Shown piece by piece: positions 20,873 through 22,650 of a stretch of 22,650 bases of DNA. The first letter of the stretch is position 1. The number at the start of each line of letters is the position of its first letter. The translations under genes were made by a program, and so were the position numbers. Under the pieces are notes generated by a model. The model searched no databases, was not told the origin of the DNA, and saw only the letters and a program-made list of their open reading frames with translations. The stretch comes from Pseudomonadota bacterium (GTDB taxonomy: Bacteria; Pseudomonadota; Alphaproteobacteria; Rhizobiales; Beijerinckiaceae). The DNA lies in the NCBI GenBank assembly GCA_023423995.1, contig JAFAEL010000275.1, forward strand, positions 1 to 22,650. Reading direction: 5' to 3'.

Positions 20873-22099
20873 ATGGCGGATTACTACTCCCTCCTGGCGA
20901 GGCTGATCGACGGGCTGCCCGACGCGGCCCCGACGGCCCGCCAGAACGTCTATGATCGTGCGCGGCGGACCCTGGCGGACCAACTCCGGGCCGTGACGCC
21001 CCCTCTCACCGAGGCCGAGATCGCCCGGGAGGGATCGTCTCTCGAGAGCGCGATCCGGCAGCTCGAGGCGCGCTACGCCGACGGCGCCCGCTCGCCGGTG
21101 CCGCCGGAGGAGCGCGACCAGCCGAAACAGGCGGAGGTCGCGCCGCCCGCGCCGTCCGGTCCCGGCGAGGCGGCGGGGGAGAACCGCCCCGTCGCCATCC
21201 GTCGCGGCGGCCGCCGTACGCGGCCGCTCGCCATGCTCGCCGTCCTCGTCTGCCTCGCGATTCCGGTCGCCACGCTGGCCTGGCTGTGGCGCGACCAGCC
21301 GCGGCCGGAACCCGCTCAGGAAACGGCTCCGCCGGTGGCGGCAGCGCCGGCTCAGAACGACAACAACAAGTTCTCCGAGCGCGTCGGTGGACTTCCCGCA
21401 GAGCCCCAGCCCAACCGGCCCGCCCGGCCGCCCGCCGCCCCGCAGCCGGCCCAGAGTGCCGCCGCCCCGCAGCCGCGGCCGGCATCGCCGCCCGCGCTGC
21501 CCAGCAATGCGGGCGATACCGCGCCGAGCGATGTCGCAGTGGCGCAGCGTGCGCTGATCTTCGAGGAAAATCCGTCCGATCCGCAGCAGCCGATCATCAC
21601 GACGGGGCGGGCATTGTGGCGCCTGGACAACGTGAACGCGGGCCAGGGCCTGCCGCTCGAGACGGTCATCCGCGGCACGGTCGAGCTGCCGAGTGCGGGC
21701 CTGACGCTGACCATCGCGGTGCGGCGGAATCTCGATCCTGCGCTCCCCGCCTCGCACACGATCGAGCTGACCTTCGCCAACGCCTCGGTGAACGGTGCCC
21801 CGCCGCGCGTCGTGCGCGACGTCGCCCTGCCGATGATGCGACCTGAGGAGACGATCCGCGGCATCCCGGTGGCGGGCTTGCCGGTTCCCGTGAAGGAGAA
21901 CGTGTTCCTGATCGGCCTGTCAGATCTCAGGGGCGACGTCGACCGGAACACGGAACTCCTGCTCCGGCGCAACTGGATGGAACTGCCGATCCGCTTCGCG
22001 TCGGGCCAGAAGGCCGCGCTCCTCTTCGACAAGGGCGTGTCAGGCGAGCGCGTATTCCTGGACGCGTTCCGGAAATGGGGGCAGTTGCCGCAGCAGTAG
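20873..22099 (+). CDS. Single-pass membrane protein of unknown function, downstream of purA
   Basis: A protein of 408 residues that I cannot assign to a named family. Architecture: a cytoplasmic N-terminal helical segment (residues 1-70, MADYYSLLARLIDGLPDAAP… with RQNVYDRARRTLADQLRAV), a basic patch (RRGGRRTR), one transmembrane helix (117-139), a Pro/Ala/Gln-rich linker (about 140-215), and a C-terminal globular domain of about 190 residues, probably periplasmic and beta-rich, ending FRKWGQLPQQ. I recall similar N-terminal segments in other Hyphomicrobiales proteins. Gap to purA is 7 bases; it converges with rpoH. Function unknown; the topology suggests an envelope sensor or anchor. Confidence 0.85.
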   Translation: MADYYSLLARLIDGLPDAAPTARQNVYDRARRTLADQLRAVTPPLTEAEIAREGSSLESAIRQLEARYADGARSPVPPEERDQPKQAEVAPPAPSGPGEAAGENRPVAIRRGGRRTRPLAMLAVLVCLAIPVATLAWLWRDQPRPEPAQETAPPVAAAPAQNDNNKFSERVGGLPAEPQPNRPARPPAAPQPAQSAAAPQPRPASPPALPSNAGDTAPSDVAVAQRALIFEENPSDPQQPIITTGRALWRLDNVNAGQGLPLETVIRGTVELPSAGLTLTIAVRRNLDPALPASHTIELTFANASVNGAPPRVVRDVALPMMRPEETIRGIPVAGLPVPVKENVFLIGLSDLRGDVDRNTELLLRRNWMELPIRFASGQKAALLFDKGVSGERVFLDAFRKWGQLPQQ

Positions 22100-22121
22100 A
22101 CGCGCCTCGCAGTTTCCCCAG

Positions 22122-22146
22122 GCGCCGCCCTACAGGGGCTCGGCGC
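22122..22146. terminator. GC-rich hairpin between convergent genes
   Basis: GCGCCG (22122-22127) and CGGCGC (22141-22146), with an inner CCC/GGG pairing. There is no U-tract. It may help end transcription or protect 3' ends in the 57-base gap between the membrane-protein gene and rpoH. Confidence 0.4.
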
Positions 22147-22155
22147 GGGGCGATC

Positions 22156-22182
22156 CTCAACCGGCCGCGAGAGCCGGTTGAG
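22156..22182. terminator. Perfect 10-bp inverted repeat overlapping the rpoH stop codon
   Basis: CTCAACCGGC (22156-22165), 7-base loop, GCCGGTTGAG (22173-22182). The rpoH stop codon lies inside the left arm, so the last codons of rpoH form the stem in its mRNA. No U-run follows on either strand, so it is a terminator or 3' stabiliser of uncertain efficiency. Confidence 0.45.
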
Positions 22183-22650
22183 GGCGGGCCGTCTCGCGCG
22201 AGGCGAGATTGCGCTTCACGGCCTCCTGCACCTTCTCGAAGGCTCGGACCTCGATCTGGCGCACGCGTTCGCGCGACACCCCGAACTCTCCGGACAACTC
22301 CTCGAGCGTGATCGGATCGTCGGCGAGCCGCCGCGCCTCGAAGATGCGCCGCTCACGCGGGTTGAGCACGTCCAGCGCTTCGCGCAGGGCCGCGAGCCGG
22401 TTCGAGCCTTCCTCGGAGCTGGCGAGAACCGATTCCTGGCTCGCTGATTCGTCGACGAGCCAGTCCTGCCACTCGCCCTCCCCTTCCTCTCGCAGCGGTG
22501 CATTCAGCGACACGTCGCCACCCAGACGGCGGTTCATGTCGACGACGTCCTGCTCGGTCACGCCGAGCTTGGTTGCGATCTGCTGAACCTGCTCGGGCCT
22601 GAGGTCGCCCTCGTCGAGCGCCGAGATCTGGCCCTTCGCCTTCCGCAGAT
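22157..22650 (-). CDS. rpoH: RNA polymerase sigma-32 factor (heat shock), 3' part; gene runs off the window
   Basis: The C-terminal ~163 residues are present; the 5' part lies beyond 22650. The frame at the edge reads LRKAKGQISALDEGDLRPEQ, then KLGVTEQDVVDMNRRLGGDVSLNAPL, the sigma-32 region 2-3 signature. It ends with region 4: RERRIFEARRL and the helix-turn-helix TLEELSGEFGVSRERVRQIEVRAFEKVQ. RpoH directs core polymerase to heat-shock promoters. Shorter frames starting at GTG 22561 are internal. The stop codon falls in a 10-bp inverted repeat. Alphaproteobacteria often have several rpoH copies; which one this is cannot be told. Confidence 0.95.
   Translation of the reverse strand, partial: LRKAKGQISALDEGDLRPEQVQQIATKLGVTEQDVVDMNRRLGGDVSLNAPLREEGEGEWQDWLVDESASQESVLASSEEGSNRLAALREALDVLNPRERRIFEARRLADDPITLEELSGEFGVSRERVRQIEVRAFEKVQEAVKRNLASRETARPQPALAAG

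Noticed and set aside
22561..22561. GTG at 22561 as the rpoH start
   Set aside because: Sigma-32 sequence continues upstream in frame to the window edge, so this codon is internal.

Overview
The window is a GC-rich piece of an alphaproteobacterial chromosome, most likely from the order Hyphomicrobiales (Rhizobiales), possibly near Methylobacteriaceae. The evidence is gene content: a DUF4167 protein beginning MRPGQN-RMRGR next to prmC, purA followed by a Pro-rich single-pass membrane protein and a convergent rpoH, FdhD, a stand-alone TctC/Bug-type binding protein, and interspersed repeats of types common in this order. The genus is inference. There are no rRNA or tRNA genes, no CRISPR array, no integrase and no transposase.

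Positions 1-1413 are accessory in character. A 221-base unit is tandemly duplicated, each copy carrying two REP-like palindromes. A small DUF559 nuclease-fold gene (minus strand) sits between these and a fifth, decayed palindrome plus two further interspersed-repeat fragments. Next comes a near-perfect sigma70 promoter on the plus strand facing about 330 bases of non-coding, strongly structured sequence, a candidate small RNA.

Positions 1414-11767 hold ordinary metabolic and envelope genes: a TctC-like binding protein (-), a Tat-signal SDR oxidoreductase (+), a CPFG glutaredoxin (-), a DUF488 protein (+) apparently coupled to a 13-codon mini-ORF, then a long minus-strand series (aminotransferase, glycerophosphodiesterase, zinc-independent MDR oxidoreductase, small unknown protein, lytic transglycosylase with SPOR domain, secreted TPR protein, secreted Cys-containing protein).

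Positions 11768-14934 form a three-gene O-acylation cassette on the plus strand: an AlgI-type MBOAT transferase, a membrane-anchored SGNH-like protein and a soluble SGNH esterase. It is divergent from the aminotransferase across an intergenic region with a perfect 10+3+10 palindrome. A strong, probably bidirectional hairpin terminator (15197-15231) separates it from the disordered DUF4167 protein and prmC (-).

Positions 17573-22650 are housekeeping: fdhD (+), a four-helix membrane class III nucleotide cyclase (-), purA (+) with an intrinsic-terminator-like hairpin directly in front of its start codon, a membrane protein following purA by 7 bases, and the 3' part of rpoH (-) running off the window end. 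The best candidates for something undescribed are the DUF559/REP association, the orphan promoter with its structured transcript, the divergent palindrome controlling the acylation cassette, the purA leader terminator and the mini-ORF in front of DUF488.
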